A DNA stretch of 64,000 bases from Anaerocolumna jejuensis DSM 15929. GTDB taxonomy: Bacteria > Bacillota > Clostridia > Lachnospirales > Lachnospiraceae. The translations under genes and the position numbers were made by a program. Location: positions 1 to 64,000 of the forward strand of contig NZ_FRAC01000023.1 of assembly GCF_900142215.1 (NCBI RefSeq), given 5' to 3'. The notes under the pieces were generated by a model that was given only the letters and a program-made list of their open reading frames with translations, did not search any database and was not told where the DNA came from. This document shows, piece by piece, positions 27,737-37,587 of this stretch (within the stretch, counting starts at the first letter, position 1; every line of letters starts with the position of its first letter).

Positions 27737-28729
27737 TCAGGAATGTAATTTTCGGTATTCCTTCGGAAGCATCTGATATTGCTCCTGAAAGCATTTATAA
27801 AATTGATTCAGATTGCTCATTCCTACTTCAGAAGCAATATGCTGAATGGAATGGCTCGTATTTTCCAGCATGGAACATGCAACTATCATGCGTTGGCGTG
27901 TCTGAATTTCTTTAAAAGTTTTGCGAGTGCGTTCGTGAATTAATGTGGACAGATATTTGGGATGATAGCTGAACTTTTCCGCCACTTCACTAAGGGTACA
28001 GTCTGCATAATGCATTTCAATATAATGCATGATATCCAGTAGATTATCTGAAACATTGGATGAAATCTGGATAAGATGTTCTCCATTATTTACGGAATAC
28101 AATCGTAAAAGTTCAATTATGATAATCACAAGATAGCTTTTCATAATTTCCTTACGATATAACCTGATATCAAAATATTCAAGCAAAAGTTTTGAAAACA
28201 GCTCACGAATCTGATCGGAATGGTTGGTTCGAAAAATCAGGTACTGGTCATGACTATCGTTATTGGACACGACAGAGAGCAGGAAACTGGCCATGATACT
28301 TTGTGCTTTTAAATGATTAAAAAAACTGTCTGAAAAAAATTCATTACTCATACTGATATTGATTATAATATCATCTTCTCCGGTTTTAAGCTTGTGGCGG
28401 ATGACGTCACGATCGAAGATACAGACATCGCCTGCCTCTAAGGTGATGGATTTGTCGTCAATCTCATAGGAGCAGCTGCCGGAGTAAATATAATTCATGT
28501 TCACATTTGTATGGATGTAATATGGAACCGGAACATACCGGGAGTCCTTTCGAATCAGGATGTCATTTGCTTTTAACTCTGGTAATTGGAAACAAAGGAC
28601 TTCCCGCCCATTTATAAATTTACGTTCCATAAAACGATAGGAAGGACTGAGTGCGCCTGGATTTGCACGATAGAACTTTTCACGTTCGCTGGGTTCCCTT
28701 AGAAAGCTGTCAAGTTCTTCAGCTGTCAT
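27737..28729 (-). CDS. AraC-family transcriptional regulator
   Basis: A 330-aa regulator with an N-terminal cupin-like sensing domain (YIHTNVNMNYIYSGSCSYEID, LEAGDVCIFD) and a C-terminal AraC double helix-turn-helix (CTLSEVAEKFSYHPKYLSTLIHE; IQHIASEVGMSNLNQFYKCF, each within the last 100 residues). It is divergent from the beta-glucoside PTS operon, whose activator it probably is. GAGAGGA lies 6 nt before the ATG. The PTS operon lacks the BglG-type antiterminator often seen in such loci, which fits AraC control. Confidence 0.92.
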   Translation of the reverse strand: MTAEELDSFLREPSEREKFYRANPGALSPSYRFMERKFINGREVLCFQLPELKANDILIRKDSRYVPVPYYIHTNVNMNYIYSGSCSYEIDDKSITLEAGDVCIFDRDVIRHKLKTGEDDIIINISMSNEFFSDSFFNHLKAQSIMASFLLSVVSNNDSHDQYLIFRTNHSDQIRELFSKLLLEYFDIRLYRKEIMKSYLVIIIIELLRLYSVNNGEHLIQISSNVSDNLLDIMHYIEMHYADCTLSEVAEKFSYHPKYLSTLIHERTRKTFKEIQTRQRMIVACSMLENTSHSIQHIASEVGMSNLNQFYKCFQEQYQMLPKEYRKLHS

Positions 28730-28998
28730 ATTTTCCTCTCATTCCACCGCATAGGGCGGCACAAAATTCTTGTGTACATTACCTATTACAGACCTGTCTG
28801 CGGTATGCTATAAAATCTTACTTTTTGATATTTAATAGATGGATTAATAATATTGAAAACAATTCTAAATGAAATATACTGTAAGCATAAGTTAAATATT
28901 TGACTTGATTGTAGCACAGGAGTAGCTATCCTTACAAGGGCTATGATATGGAAATATGTTATTTTTTACTATCGAAGTAAATAAGCAGGAGGCTTTAA
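28730..28998. other. Divergent control region, AraC regulator / PTS operon
   Basis: About 270 bp between the regulator start and the small ORF ahead of the PTS genes. A possible plus-strand promoter is TTGACT (28900-28905), 17 bp, TAGCTA (28923-28928); the poor -10 would suit activator dependence. No ribonucleic antiterminator (RAT) site or hairpin typical of BglG control was seen. Confidence 0.4.
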
Positions 28999-29064
28999 AT
29001 GAAAGAAGCGATATTGTTTTTGAGCACAATATCAGCATTGGGTTTGGCAGCTCGCACAGAGTAA
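28999..29064 (+). CDS. Possible 21-aa ORF upstream of the PTS operon
   Basis: ATG 28999 has a strong ribosome binding site (CAGGAGGC, 8 nt spacing) and encodes 21 residues beginning MKEAILFLSTISALG, then stops 48 nt before the EIIBC gene. It could be a leader peptide, a remnant of a lost gene, or a chance ORF. Only the ribosome binding site supports it. Confidence 0.3.
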   Translation: MKEAILFLSTISALGLAARTE

Positions 29065-29112
29065 AAATCAAGAAAAATCAGTTAAGTTTTGTAACGACAG
29101 GGAGGAGATTAT

Positions 29113-30504
29113 ATGGACTACAAAAAAGTAGCAATTGAAATTCTAAATAATGTCGGTGGGGCCGATAATGTTAAAAGTTTTACTCATTGTGCAACAAGAT
29201 TAAGATTTAACCTGAAAGATGAGAAATTGTATCAAGAAGATGCATTAAAGAGAATAAAAGGAGTAATGGGAAGTGTTGTCAGCGGGGGCCAGCATCAAGT
29301 GATTATTGGAACGGATGTGTCTCATGTGTATGAAGAACTTGTATCAATGCTTGGAAGCGATATTACAGCAAAAGAATTAGATATCGTAGAAAAGGATGAT
29401 ATTGCAAAAAGTAAATTTTCTCAGATTTTGGATACTATCTCCGGGATATTTACACCTATACTGCCGGCAATTGTCGGAGGAGCAATGGTTAAAACCTTGT
29501 TAATCATTTTGACCTTAATTGGAATTATGAACAGCAAGGGACAAACATACCAGATCTTATCCTTTGTGGGTGATACACCATTCTATTTCTTACCGATTAT
29601 GCTGGCATATTCTGCAGCCAAAAAGTTTAAGATGAACCCGATGATGGGTATGATGCTTGGGCTTATGATGATTCATCCAGCCTATATGACAATGATTGAG
29701 AAGGGAGATCCGGTCAGACTGTTTGGGTTAGTACCTGTGACCCTTGCAAAATATACATCAACCGTAATACCAGTAATCCTGGTCATATGGGTCGCATCTT
29801 ATATAGAGCGTTTTGCCGATAAAATTACGCCGAAAGCTGTTCGCTTTTTCTTAAAGCCACTTATTACCTTATTAATTATGGTTCCAATTGCCTTCTGTGT
29901 TGTTGGGCCATTAGGAACGATAGTAGGAAATGGTCTTCAATATGTGCTGAATGTAATTCAGACACAGGCACCATGGACCTTGCCGATTATTTTTGGTGTG
30001 GCGGCGCCGATTGTCATTATGTTAGGTATGCACTATGTAGTAACAATTCCATTGGTTATGTCAGCCATAGCAGCCAGTGGTTATGATATGCTTGGAGCCG
30101 GATTTCTGGCTGCAAACATCGCACAGGGTGCCGCTGCATTTGCAGTCATGTTACAGGCGAAAAATACCGATTTTAAAGCAATGGCAGGCTCCTGCAGCCT
30201 AACGGCATTACTTGGAGTATCGGAACCTGCCATGTATGGGGTAAACCTGAAACTGAAGAAACCGTTTATGGGAGCACTTTGCGGCGGACTGGCAGGTGGT
30301 ATTGTCTGTGGTATTGCCGGGGTAAAGCGTATTACCTTTGGTCCGACCGGGCTTACCACAATAGCAATTTTTATTGATCCTAAAAATAATATGAACTTTA
30401 TTATGGCAATCGCTGGTGTTGTTGTATCTTTTACTATTTCCTTTCTTGTAACCTACATTCTGATTAAAAGAGACAGCAAAATACAAAAAGAAATAGGAGC
30501 ATAG
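29113..30504 (+). CDS. PTS beta-glucoside-type transporter, EIIBC
   Basis: A 463-aa membrane permease and phosphotransfer protein. The EIIB domain (about 1-85) has phosphoacceptor C26 in SFTHCATRLRF; EIIC (about 105-455) has eight or more helices, HYVVTIPLVMSAIAASG and a GVSEPAMYGV motif. It imports and phosphorylates an aryl- or oligo-beta-glucoside at the membrane. The EIIA domain fused at the C-terminus in BglF is missing here and is encoded two genes downstream. GGGAGGAG precedes the ATG. It is the first gene of a three-gene operon with a GH1 hydrolase. Confidence 0.95.
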   Translation: MDYKKVAIEILNNVGGADNVKSFTHCATRLRFNLKDEKLYQEDALKRIKGVMGSVVSGGQHQVIIGTDVSHVYEELVSMLGSDITAKELDIVEKDDIAKSKFSQILDTISGIFTPILPAIVGGAMVKTLLIILTLIGIMNSKGQTYQILSFVGDTPFYFLPIMLAYSAAKKFKMNPMMGMMLGLMMIHPAYMTMIEKGDPVRLFGLVPVTLAKYTSTVIPVILVIWVASYIERFADKITPKAVRFFLKPLITLLIMVPIAFCVVGPLGTIVGNGLQYVLNVIQTQAPWTLPIIFGVAAPIVIMLGMHYVVTIPLVMSAIAASGYDMLGAGFLAANIAQGAAAFAVMLQAKNTDFKAMAGSCSLTALLGVSEPAMYGVNLKLKKPFMGALCGGLAGGIVCGIAGVKRITFGPTGLTTIAIFIDPKNNMNFIMAIAGVVVSFTISFLVTYILIKRDSKIQKEIGA

Positions 30505-31968
<1,464 letters not shown>

Positions 31969-31998
31969 AAAATATTAATTGCTGAGGAAGTGTTATAT

Positions 31999-32514
31999 AT
32001 GAATTTATTTAAGAATCTGCAAAAAAATAGCAATGATAAAGATATGAAAATTGATACAGAAAAATTTTGCGTATATGCACCTATGGAAGGTGTTATGATT
32101 GAACTTGCGGATTTTCCTGATGATGTATTTGCCCAAGGTATTTTAGGAAAAGGGGTTGGAATTTTACCAGCAGTTGGGGAAGTAAGGGCTCCCTTTGATG
32201 GGATTGTTTATAATATTTTTGATACATTACATGCTATTAGTCTTATCAGTAATGACGGACTGGAAATAATAATTCATGTAGGCGTTGATACCGTTGAATT
32301 AAAAGGAAAAGGGTTTATAAAGCGAACGCAGAACGGTGCTCATGTTAAGGCCGGCGAGCTTCTCATGGAGTTTAATATAAAACAGATTGAAAAAGCCGGA
32401 TATAAAGCTGCGACTGCAGTGTGTGTAACAAATTCGGATGAATATAGAGAATTTAACTTTGAAGAATATGGACATGTGTACGTTGGCCAGAAAATATTTC
32501 ATGTTGATAAGTAA
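31999..32514 (+). CDS. PTS EIIA, glucose (Crr) family, stand-alone
   Basis: A 171-aa cytoplasmic phosphocarrier of the EIIA-Glc fold. H93 in EIIIHVGVDTV is the phosphoacceptor and H78 in DTLHAISL the supporting His, matching H90/H75 of Escherichia coli EIIA-Glc. APMEGVMIELADFPDDVFAQ is the typical N-terminal block. It supplies phosphate to the EIIBC of the same operon, whose own EIIA domain is absent. GAGGAAG with 8 nt spacing selects ATG 31999 over GTG 31990. The separate polypeptide could also serve other EIIBC proteins. Confidence 0.94.
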   Translation: MNLFKNLQKNSNDKDMKIDTEKFCVYAPMEGVMIELADFPDDVFAQGILGKGVGILPAVGEVRAPFDGIVYNIFDTLHAISLISNDGLEIIIHVGVDTVELKGKGFIKRTQNGAHVKAGELLMEFNIKQIEKAGYKAATAVCVTNSDEYREFNFEEYGHVYVGQKIFHVDK

Positions 32515-32559
32515 GCATATTTTCAATAATCTATAGCTTTAGATAAATAAAACCAGACA

Positions 32560-32620
32560 AAAACCACCTTTCGAATAAGGATAGCATTTCTTACCTATTC
32601 TTACTCGAAAGGTGGTTTTT
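32560..32620. terminator. Bidirectional terminator, PTS operon / S1-domain gene
   Basis: AACCACCTTTCGA (32562-32574) pairs perfectly with TCGAAAGGTGGTT (32605-32617). There are T's after it on the plus strand and a matching A run (Ts on minus) before it, so it serves both convergent genes. Confidence 0.85.
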
Positions 32621-32648
32621 ATTACTAAAACGCAAAATTTTGCAATTT

Positions 32649-33623
32649 TTATGACAGCTTGATTTTTGAAAGGAGGCCTGCCAGTCCGGTTGATGCTTCT
32701 TCTCCTGAACTGTACTCAAAGGGAGCTTCTTCTATACTTTCTGAAACATCCGCTTTTTCTTCCACCGCTTTGATACTGAGACTGATTTTACCGTCTTTGA
32801 CATCAATAATCTTAACGGCTACTTCCTGTCCTTCCTTTAGAACCTCACCGGGAGTTTTAATACGCTTGTTCGCTATCTGGGAGATGTGAACAAGACCTGA
32901 TAATCCATTTCCTAAATTTACGAAAGCGCCATAAGGAGCTAATTTTTCAACAGTTCCCTTTGTTACCTGGCCGATGGGCAGGTGGGATATCTTACTGAGC
33001 TTATCCTTGGCTGCAAGGTCTTTTTCAACTTCCTTGGCGGAGAGGACCAGCTTTTTCTTATCTTCTTCTACGGTAATGACCTGAACATCCACTTCCTTGT
33101 TCACCCAGGTATTCAAATCCTCTACATAAGTTAAGGATAACTGGGAGGCAGGTATAAAGGCACGGATTCCAAGGAGGAAAGTGGTTACACCGCCATTTAC
33201 GGCCTGGGCAATCTTAACCTTTAATATATTTTTGTTATTCCGGTATTCCTTTAAGGTTTCCCAGGAAAGAATGTCATCGGCTTCCTTTTTGGATAAGAGA
33301 ATATTTCCTTTTCCGTCATCCTCTCTGATAACAACGCCGGAAATCTCTTCACCAACTGTCACATCCCCTTTGATGGAAAATCTGGGGTCATTGCTGAGTT
33401 CCTCTAAAGGAATGATGCCCTCTGCATAGTATCCTAAGTCGACGGTAACCTCAGTATCCGATATCCCGATAACAGTGCCTTTGACCAGAGTGCCTTCTTC
33501 TATCTTATGAAGGGATTTGCTTATCTGGTCCTCAAATTCCTTCATGGAAGGAACAGCCTCTGTAGGGGCGGTCTCTGTTTCGGCAGTTACTTCTTCGGTT
33601 TCTACGTCAAATTTGTCATTCAT
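32649..33623 (-). CDS. S1 RNA-binding domain protein (ribosomal protein S1-like)
   Basis: A 324-aa protein with an acidic Thr/Glu-rich N-terminus and three S1 OB-fold domains at about residues 43-112, 130-198 and 216-284. The last is the most canonical (GTVEKLAPYGAFVNLGNGLSGLVHISQ). It is shorter than E. coli S1 (six domains) and like the S1-related proteins of Clostridia; the role is probably mRNA binding in translation. GGAAGGAGA precedes ATG 33623 and a promoter lies just upstream; the extra 71 codons of the longer open frame cover that promoter and are noncoding. Confidence 0.9.
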   Translation of the reverse strand: MNDKFDVETEEVTAETETAPTEAVPSMKEFEDQISKSLHKIEEGTLVKGTVIGISDTEVTVDLGYYAEGIIPLEELSNDPRFSIKGDVTVGEEISGVVIREDDGKGNILLSKKEADDILSWETLKEYRNNKNILKVKIAQAVNGGVTTFLLGIRAFIPASQLSLTYVEDLNTWVNKEVDVQVITVEEDKKKLVLSAKEVEKDLAAKDKLSKISHLPIGQVTKGTVEKLAPYGAFVNLGNGLSGLVHISQIANKRIKTPGEVLKEGQEVAVKIIDVKDGKISLSIKAVEEKADVSESIEEAPFEYSSGEEASTGLAGLLSKIKLS

Positions 33624-33657
33624 TGTAAATCTCCTTCCTATATCATTATTTATAAAC

Positions 33658-33686
33658 AGTATAACGTATTGGCGGAGCATAGGCAA
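33658..33686 (-). promoter_or_regulatory. Promoter of the S1-domain gene
   Basis: On the minus strand TTGCCT (33686-33681) and TATACT (33663-33658) are separated by 17 bp, 34 bp before the start codon. It separates this gene from the upstream flagellar-region gene. Confidence 0.65.
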
Positions 33687-33712
33687 GCTGTGATTAAAGG
33701 ATGCTTTCCAGC

Positions 33713-34099
33713 CTACCGTAAGCCTTTGCAGCGGCTGCATAATCTGCCGCTTTTGATTTTTGTCCCGCATTTTTCGCATTCGAACCATGCATCCTTGGAG
33801 TCTTCCGAGAATTCCAGCCTTTCTTCCCGAATCCATTCAAACAGCTGCTTTGGAGTTACATCCATAGCGCCGGAAATATCGGAGATGGTCGCTTTGGGAT
33901 GGGCTATAATATATTCTTTCACCCTTTCGAACAATTCCTTCTCGTTATTTATATCCCTGGTAACAACTGCATTGGTAAGGTCCTGTTCTGCTTCTTCGGG
34001 TTTTTCTTTGGACAGAGCCTTGACGCAGTCGGGGCATATTTCAGGGCCGTAAATATATTGAAACAATCTTCTGCAATTTTTACACACTTTTAATTCCAT
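33713..34099 (-). CDS. Flagellar-region protein, YvyF/TIGR03826-like
   Basis: A 128-aa protein with an N-terminal zinc-ribbon half (CKNCRRLF, CPDC), a central helix-turn-helix-like segment (ATISDISGAMDVTPKQLFEWIREERL) and a C-terminal Cys pair set (CEKCGTKIKSGRLCSRC). This order matches the small TIGR03826 proteins found beside flagellar genes in Firmicutes (YvyF in Bacillus), of regulatory but undefined role. MELKVC at ATG 34099 is taken as start because AAAGGA lies upstream; ATG 34111 abuts it. A sigma-28-like -10, CCGATAAA, sits upstream at 34071-34064 plus 100 (34171-34164), without a clear -35. Confidence 0.75.
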   Translation of the reverse strand: MELKVCKNCRRLFQYIYGPEICPDCVKALSKEKPEEAEQDLTNAVVTRDINNEKELFERVKEYIIAHPKATISDISGAMDVTPKQLFEWIREERLEFSEDSKDAWFECEKCGTKIKSGRLCSRCKGLR

Positions 34100-34446
34100 C
34101 GGGCAATTCATCCTTTATCCTAAACAAAAAGTTTATATGCTGCTAGTATTTTATAAGGTATAGTTTATCGGAGATGCAGAAAGAAAGCAAGAATATTAAT
34201 ATTTAATTTAAAACGCAGTTATGGTATCTTTGGATATCCTAAAATTTTCCTTCATAAGATTCCTTTCTGCCTTCTCCCTGCCCAAAATATAGCTGCCTAT
34301 TGCAATGGCTTGTAATATAATATAAAATTCAAATAGTAGTAATCTTATAGAAAACCCAGATAAACAGGCGGCAAATGACAGATATTTAAAGCAAGAACCA
34401 GGCTGGCCGTATTTATTGGGGGAAGTCTCAGGAAAAGAGGTCCATT
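34100..34446. other. Divergent intergenic region, YvyF-like / sigma-like gene
   Basis: About 350 bp without a gene. On the minus strand CCGATAAA (34171-34164) resembles a sigma-28 -10 element. On the plus strand TTGCAA (34300-34305) and TATAAA (34321-34326) are only 15 bp apart, so a weak promoter at best. Nothing else was recognised. Confidence 0.4.
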
Positions 34447-35328
34447 ATGGAAGGAAAAGATAAATTTCAGGAAATGTTAAAGGATGTATTAGAGGTTGCA
34501 AGAGTACAGGGAAATGAGCTTGGAATGAACGAGATCAAAGAGCTTTTTGGTGATATGGGCCTGTCAGAAGAGCAGTATGAGCATATCTTTGCCTATTTGG
34601 CAGCAGCTCACATTACGGTAAAGGGATATGTAAAAACAAAGGTTTTTGAGGAATATAAAGAAGCGCCGCGGGAAAAAGAGGAAGAGGATCAAAGCCAGGA
34701 GCCAGCAGCAGAGGAAGAGCTGCAACCTGCAGATGATGTAGCACTGCAGGAGGAAGAAAGGAAAGAGCAGCTAAGGGAGAAAAATTCGGCTCAGAACGTG
34801 GATTCACAGTATCTTAAGATGTATTTAAAGGATCTGGAGGCGGTAAAGGAGGCGGATGAAGCGGAGCTTACCTTACTGTTTCAGGCTGTCAGAGAGAAAA
34901 AGGACAGTGTGAAGGAGCGCTTTATTGAGGTACACCTTCCGAAGGTCATAGAGATTGCAAAGCTTTACCAGAATAGGGGGGTTACCCTGGAGGATTTGAT
35001 ACAGGAGGGAAATATTGGACTTTTGTGTGCTGTGGAGACTCTTTATACCGATACGGTTTTAGAGAATGAAACAGAATTTATCGAAGGCTATGTAAGAAAT
35101 TCCATGGAGCAGATAATCTATGAAAACGGCGAAAGCAGCAGCTTTGAACAGGAAATCATAGATAAGATAAGCTATATCAGGAAAGCTTCGGAGAATCTCA
35201 AGGAAGAACTTGGCAGAGAGGGCAACATTCATGAATTGGCAAGGTATGTAAAAATATCCGAAGAGGAATTAATTGACATTATCAATATGTCCGTAGATGG
35301 AGTAAAATTAAGTAAAAAGCACGATTAA
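34447..35328 (+). CDS. Sigma-70-like protein lacking regions 2.3-2.4 and 4
   Basis: A 293-aa protein with the outline of a primary sigma factor but missing promoter-reading parts. Residues about 1-60 resemble the region 1.1 fold, 70-115 are an acidic low-complexity linker, and DSQYLKMYLKDLEAV is region 1.2. LPKVIEIAKLYQNRGVTLEDLIQEGNIGLLCAVE is a well-kept region 2.1-2.2, the core RNA polymerase-binding helix. Where region 2.3/2.4 should have KFSTYATWWIRQAI there is an unrelated acidic stretch. Region 3-like helices (LGREGNIHELARYVKISEEEL) end the protein, with no region 4. It may bind RNA polymerase without directing promoter choice. The next gene starts 21 bp downstream. Confidence 0.75.
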   Translation: MEGKDKFQEMLKDVLEVARVQGNELGMNEIKELFGDMGLSEEQYEHIFAYLAAAHITVKGYVKTKVFEEYKEAPREKEEEDQSQEPAAEEELQPADDVALQEEERKEQLREKNSAQNVDSQYLKMYLKDLEAVKEADEAELTLLFQAVREKKDSVKERFIEVHLPKVIEIAKLYQNRGVTLEDLIQEGNIGLLCAVETLYTDTVLENETEFIEGYVRNSMEQIIYENGESSSFEQEIIDKISYIRKASENLKEELGREGNIHELARYVKISEEELIDIINMSVDGVKLSKKHD

Positions 35329-35349
35329 AGGAAGTAGGGGGGATGTATA

Positions 35350-36516
35350 TTGCTTAAGAATGACGTACAGCAGGTAAATGCAAAGTGGTACAAGGCTTTC
35401 AGCAAAAAAAGGGTATATCTGCTGCTCCTGGCACCCATTGCCTATTTCTTTTTATGGCTTGCAAAGGTCAACACGGATTTTGCCGAGTTACTATTTGCAA
35501 GAAAGATATATAAAGGGATTTCTCATGCGGTAAGCTTCCTCTCAGATAAAGTTCCCTTTTCCTTGATGGAAGCAGGAATTAAGCTGATACCTCTCATTGT
35601 TATCCTGGGTATCGGATTTTTAATATATCAGATTGTAAAAAGGAAAAAAGGCGGAAGGACAGTCAGCTATATAATGACACTTTTTCTGATAGACATTGCA
35701 GGTATTGCAAGTGTTTTATTTTTTCTTTACGTATTTATGGGCGGTATTAATTATCACAGATACTCCTTTGCACAGATAAGCGGCTATGATATCGAAGCCT
35801 CATCGGTGGAGGATTTATATAACCTGACCCTTAATCTTTCTGAAAGGGCGGCTAAGGCCAGAACCCTTATTGAGAAAGACGGTGGAGATTTCACCAGGGA
35901 CGGCAGTGCAAATATCGATAAAAGCAACTGGAAGGACCTTGTTAACGCAGAGGCTGCTGCCTATGAAAAGCTGGGAAAGGAATACCCTGAACTAGAGGGA
36001 GATTACAAATCTGTGAAAGCCGTGGACTCTTCGAAGATTATGTCAGCCATGGAGATTACGGGAATATTCTGGCCCTTTACCATGGAGGCAAATGTAAATA
36101 CCGATGTGCCGGATTACAGTATTCCGGCTACCATGGGTCATGAAATGGCCCACTTAAGAGGTTTTATGAGGGAGGATGAGGCGAATTTTATTTCCTATCT
36201 CGTATGCAGCAATTCCGATAATCCGGTCCTTCAGTACAGCGGACTTATGCTGGCCCTTACCTATGCTGGCAATCAGCTCTACAGCCAATCTCCGGAGTAC
36301 TATGAGAAGGTGAAGGACACCTATACAACGGAAATGAAGGCGGATTTAAGGGAGGAGTATTATTACTGGGTACAATTTGAGGATACGGTAATAAGTACTG
36401 CATCCAATGCTGTTAATGATAATTATTTAAAGGCCAATAATCAGTCCGATGGGGTAAAGAGCTACGGACGGATGGTGGATCTGCTGCTTGCGGAATACAA
36501 GGCAAAACAAGAATAG
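35350..36516 (+). CDS. DUF3810 membrane protein with HExxH zinc-protease motif
   Basis: A 388-aa protein. Three membrane helices lie in the first 135 residues (YLLLLAPIAYFFLWLAKV; LIPLIVILGIGFLIYQIV; FLIDIAGIASVLFFLYVFM). A soluble domain follows with HEMAH in TMGHEMAHLRGFMREDEANF, matching a metallopeptidase HExxH plus a downstream Glu. DUF3810 members share this layout; no substrate is known. Translation starts at TTG 35350, preceded by GGGGGGA. It is very likely cotranscribed with the sigma-like gene, and a terminator follows, so the two form a unit. Function unassigned. Confidence 0.82.
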   Translation: MLKNDVQQVNAKWYKAFSKKRVYLLLLAPIAYFFLWLAKVNTDFAELLFARKIYKGISHAVSFLSDKVPFSLMEAGIKLIPLIVILGIGFLIYQIVKRKKGGRTVSYIMTLFLIDIAGIASVLFFLYVFMGGINYHRYSFAQISGYDIEASSVEDLYNLTLNLSERAAKARTLIEKDGGDFTRDGSANIDKSNWKDLVNAEAAAYEKLGKEYPELEGDYKSVKAVDSSKIMSAMEITGIFWPFTMEANVNTDVPDYSIPATMGHEMAHLRGFMREDEANFISYLVCSNSDNPVLQYSGLMLALTYAGNQLYSQSPEYYEKVKDTYTTEMKADLREEYYYWVQFEDTVISTASNAVNDNYLKANNQSDGVKSYGRMVDLLLAEYKAKQE

Positions 36517-36525
36517 TCATCAAAT

Positions 36526-36561
36526 AGAGGTGCTTATCTGATATAGAGGGCACCTCTTTTT
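36526..36561 (+). terminator. Intrinsic terminator after the DUF3810 gene
   Basis: AGAGGTGC (36526-36533) pairs with GCACCTCT (36550-36557) and is followed by TTTTTA. Confidence 0.75.
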
Positions 36562-36632
36562 AGGATTGTTATTATAACAAAAGCAGAGGCAACCGCTTAG
36601 AAACGCTTACAAAATGTATGAATTCTAAGTGC

Positions 36633-37133
36633 CTATGCTCCAGGAAAAAAATTGTTGTCCGCTATTGTTTTAAAAATCTGTGAGTACATGTTCTTAATAT
36701 TTGTTTTATTATTTTTATTTGGCTGTAAATTATAAGTCACTGTTCTGTTCATACTATCTGTAGTAATAAGACCAATATAAGTTTGAGAATTATCGCCCTC
36801 TTTAATGGAACAAAAAAAGAACGGTATCTTATACTTTGTCATATAGTTAGTATATTGGGCTTCTATACCTTCTATCATGCTATCTTTCACAATAAAGATG
36901 GCATCGAATTTGCTAGTTAAATTGACTTTTTCCAAATCAGATACTTGCATTTCAGTAAACTTTATCTGCTTTTCCCATATTTCCGGTGTGTTACCAATAA
37001 CTCCAATACTAAGTTCTCTGCCATTATAATGTTTTTGAATCGTTTCATGATGCTGAGCCTTAGAATACCATCCTATTGTAAAAGTAATTATTAATATTGA
37101 GACTAATAAAATAATTGATTTAGTTTTTTTCAT
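36633..37133 (-). CDS. Hypothetical membrane-anchored protein
   Basis: A 166-aa protein not recognised. Residues about 5-23 (KSIILLVSILIITFTIGWY) form an uncleaved signal anchor, and the rest would be outside the cell. The soluble part begins GRELSIGVIGNTPEIWEKQI and contains FDAIFIVKDSM, which reads like alternating strands and helices. The codon use is AT-rich compared with the neighbours, and no convincing ribosome binding site precedes the ATG, both hints of a recently gained or weakly expressed gene. It is oriented against the preceding operon. Confidence 0.6.
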   Translation of the reverse strand: MKKTKSIILLVSILIITFTIGWYSKAQHHETIQKHYNGRELSIGVIGNTPEIWEKQIKFTEMQVSDLEKVNLTSKFDAIFIVKDSMIEGIEAQYTNYMTKYKIPFFFCSIKEGDNSQTYIGLITTDSMNRTVTYNLQPNKNNKTNIKNMYSQIFKTIADNNFFPGA

Positions 37134-37386
37134 ATTTTATCGTATGATTATTCAAAGTCCAACAATCACACTTTTCCTTTCTTATAAACTTTATAAAAAT
37201 AGAAATATGTATGATTAACATTTTATAAATATTTCTATAATTTATAAACAACAACTATTAATATAATTGTGATAAATAGAAATTTGCTACTTGTGTTACT
37301 ACAACTTAATATATTCAATCCGGAATGAAAATAATAATACATTAATCATATAAATAACTACTACGATAGTAAATAGACGCTTATGT

Positions 37387-37554
37387 CTATCGTTTATCTA
37401 ATATACAAAAATGAATTTGGTTATTTTCAATCATTCCCAAATAATCCAAACCCTTAAGAGCAGCAGAAAGAAAGAGTTTTCGTTTTAACTGATTTTCTTT
37501 CATATATATTTTCGCTTGTTTTGGTTCATAATCACAAGAAAATATATATGACAT
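37387..37554 (-). CDS. Small 55-aa protein, possible winged-helix fragment
   Basis: A small ORF with ribosome binding site AAAGGA 8 nt before ATG 37554. The product starts MSYIFSCDYEPKQAKIYMK. Its second half (LFLSAALKGLDYLGMIENN) resembles the C-terminal winged-helix tail of the protein encoded immediately upstream on the same strand (ALHSALKVLLQMDVIEQTG), including the position of the wing strand that follows. It could be a small winged-helix protein or a leftover of a duplicated gene. The spacing to the upstream stop is 33 bp, so cotranscription is likely. Confidence 0.5.
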   Translation of the reverse strand: MSYIFSCDYEPKQAKIYMKENQLKRKLFLSAALKGLDYLGMIENNQIHFCILDKR

Positions 37555-37587
37555 TATTAAATCCTTTCATTTTCATGAAAATATCAT

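Noticed and set aside
28956..29138. 60-codon ORF overlapping the EIIBC start
   Set aside because: No ribosome binding site; it overlaps the well-supported EIIBC start in another frame.
33624..33836. 71-codon N-terminal extension of the S1-domain protein
   Set aside because: It spans the promoter and the end of the neighbouring gene; the strong ribosome binding site is at ATG 33623.
36590..36620. Possible CcpA (cre) site near GAAACGCTTACA
   Set aside because: The spacing does not match the cre consensus by one base, and it lies downstream of, not before, a gene.
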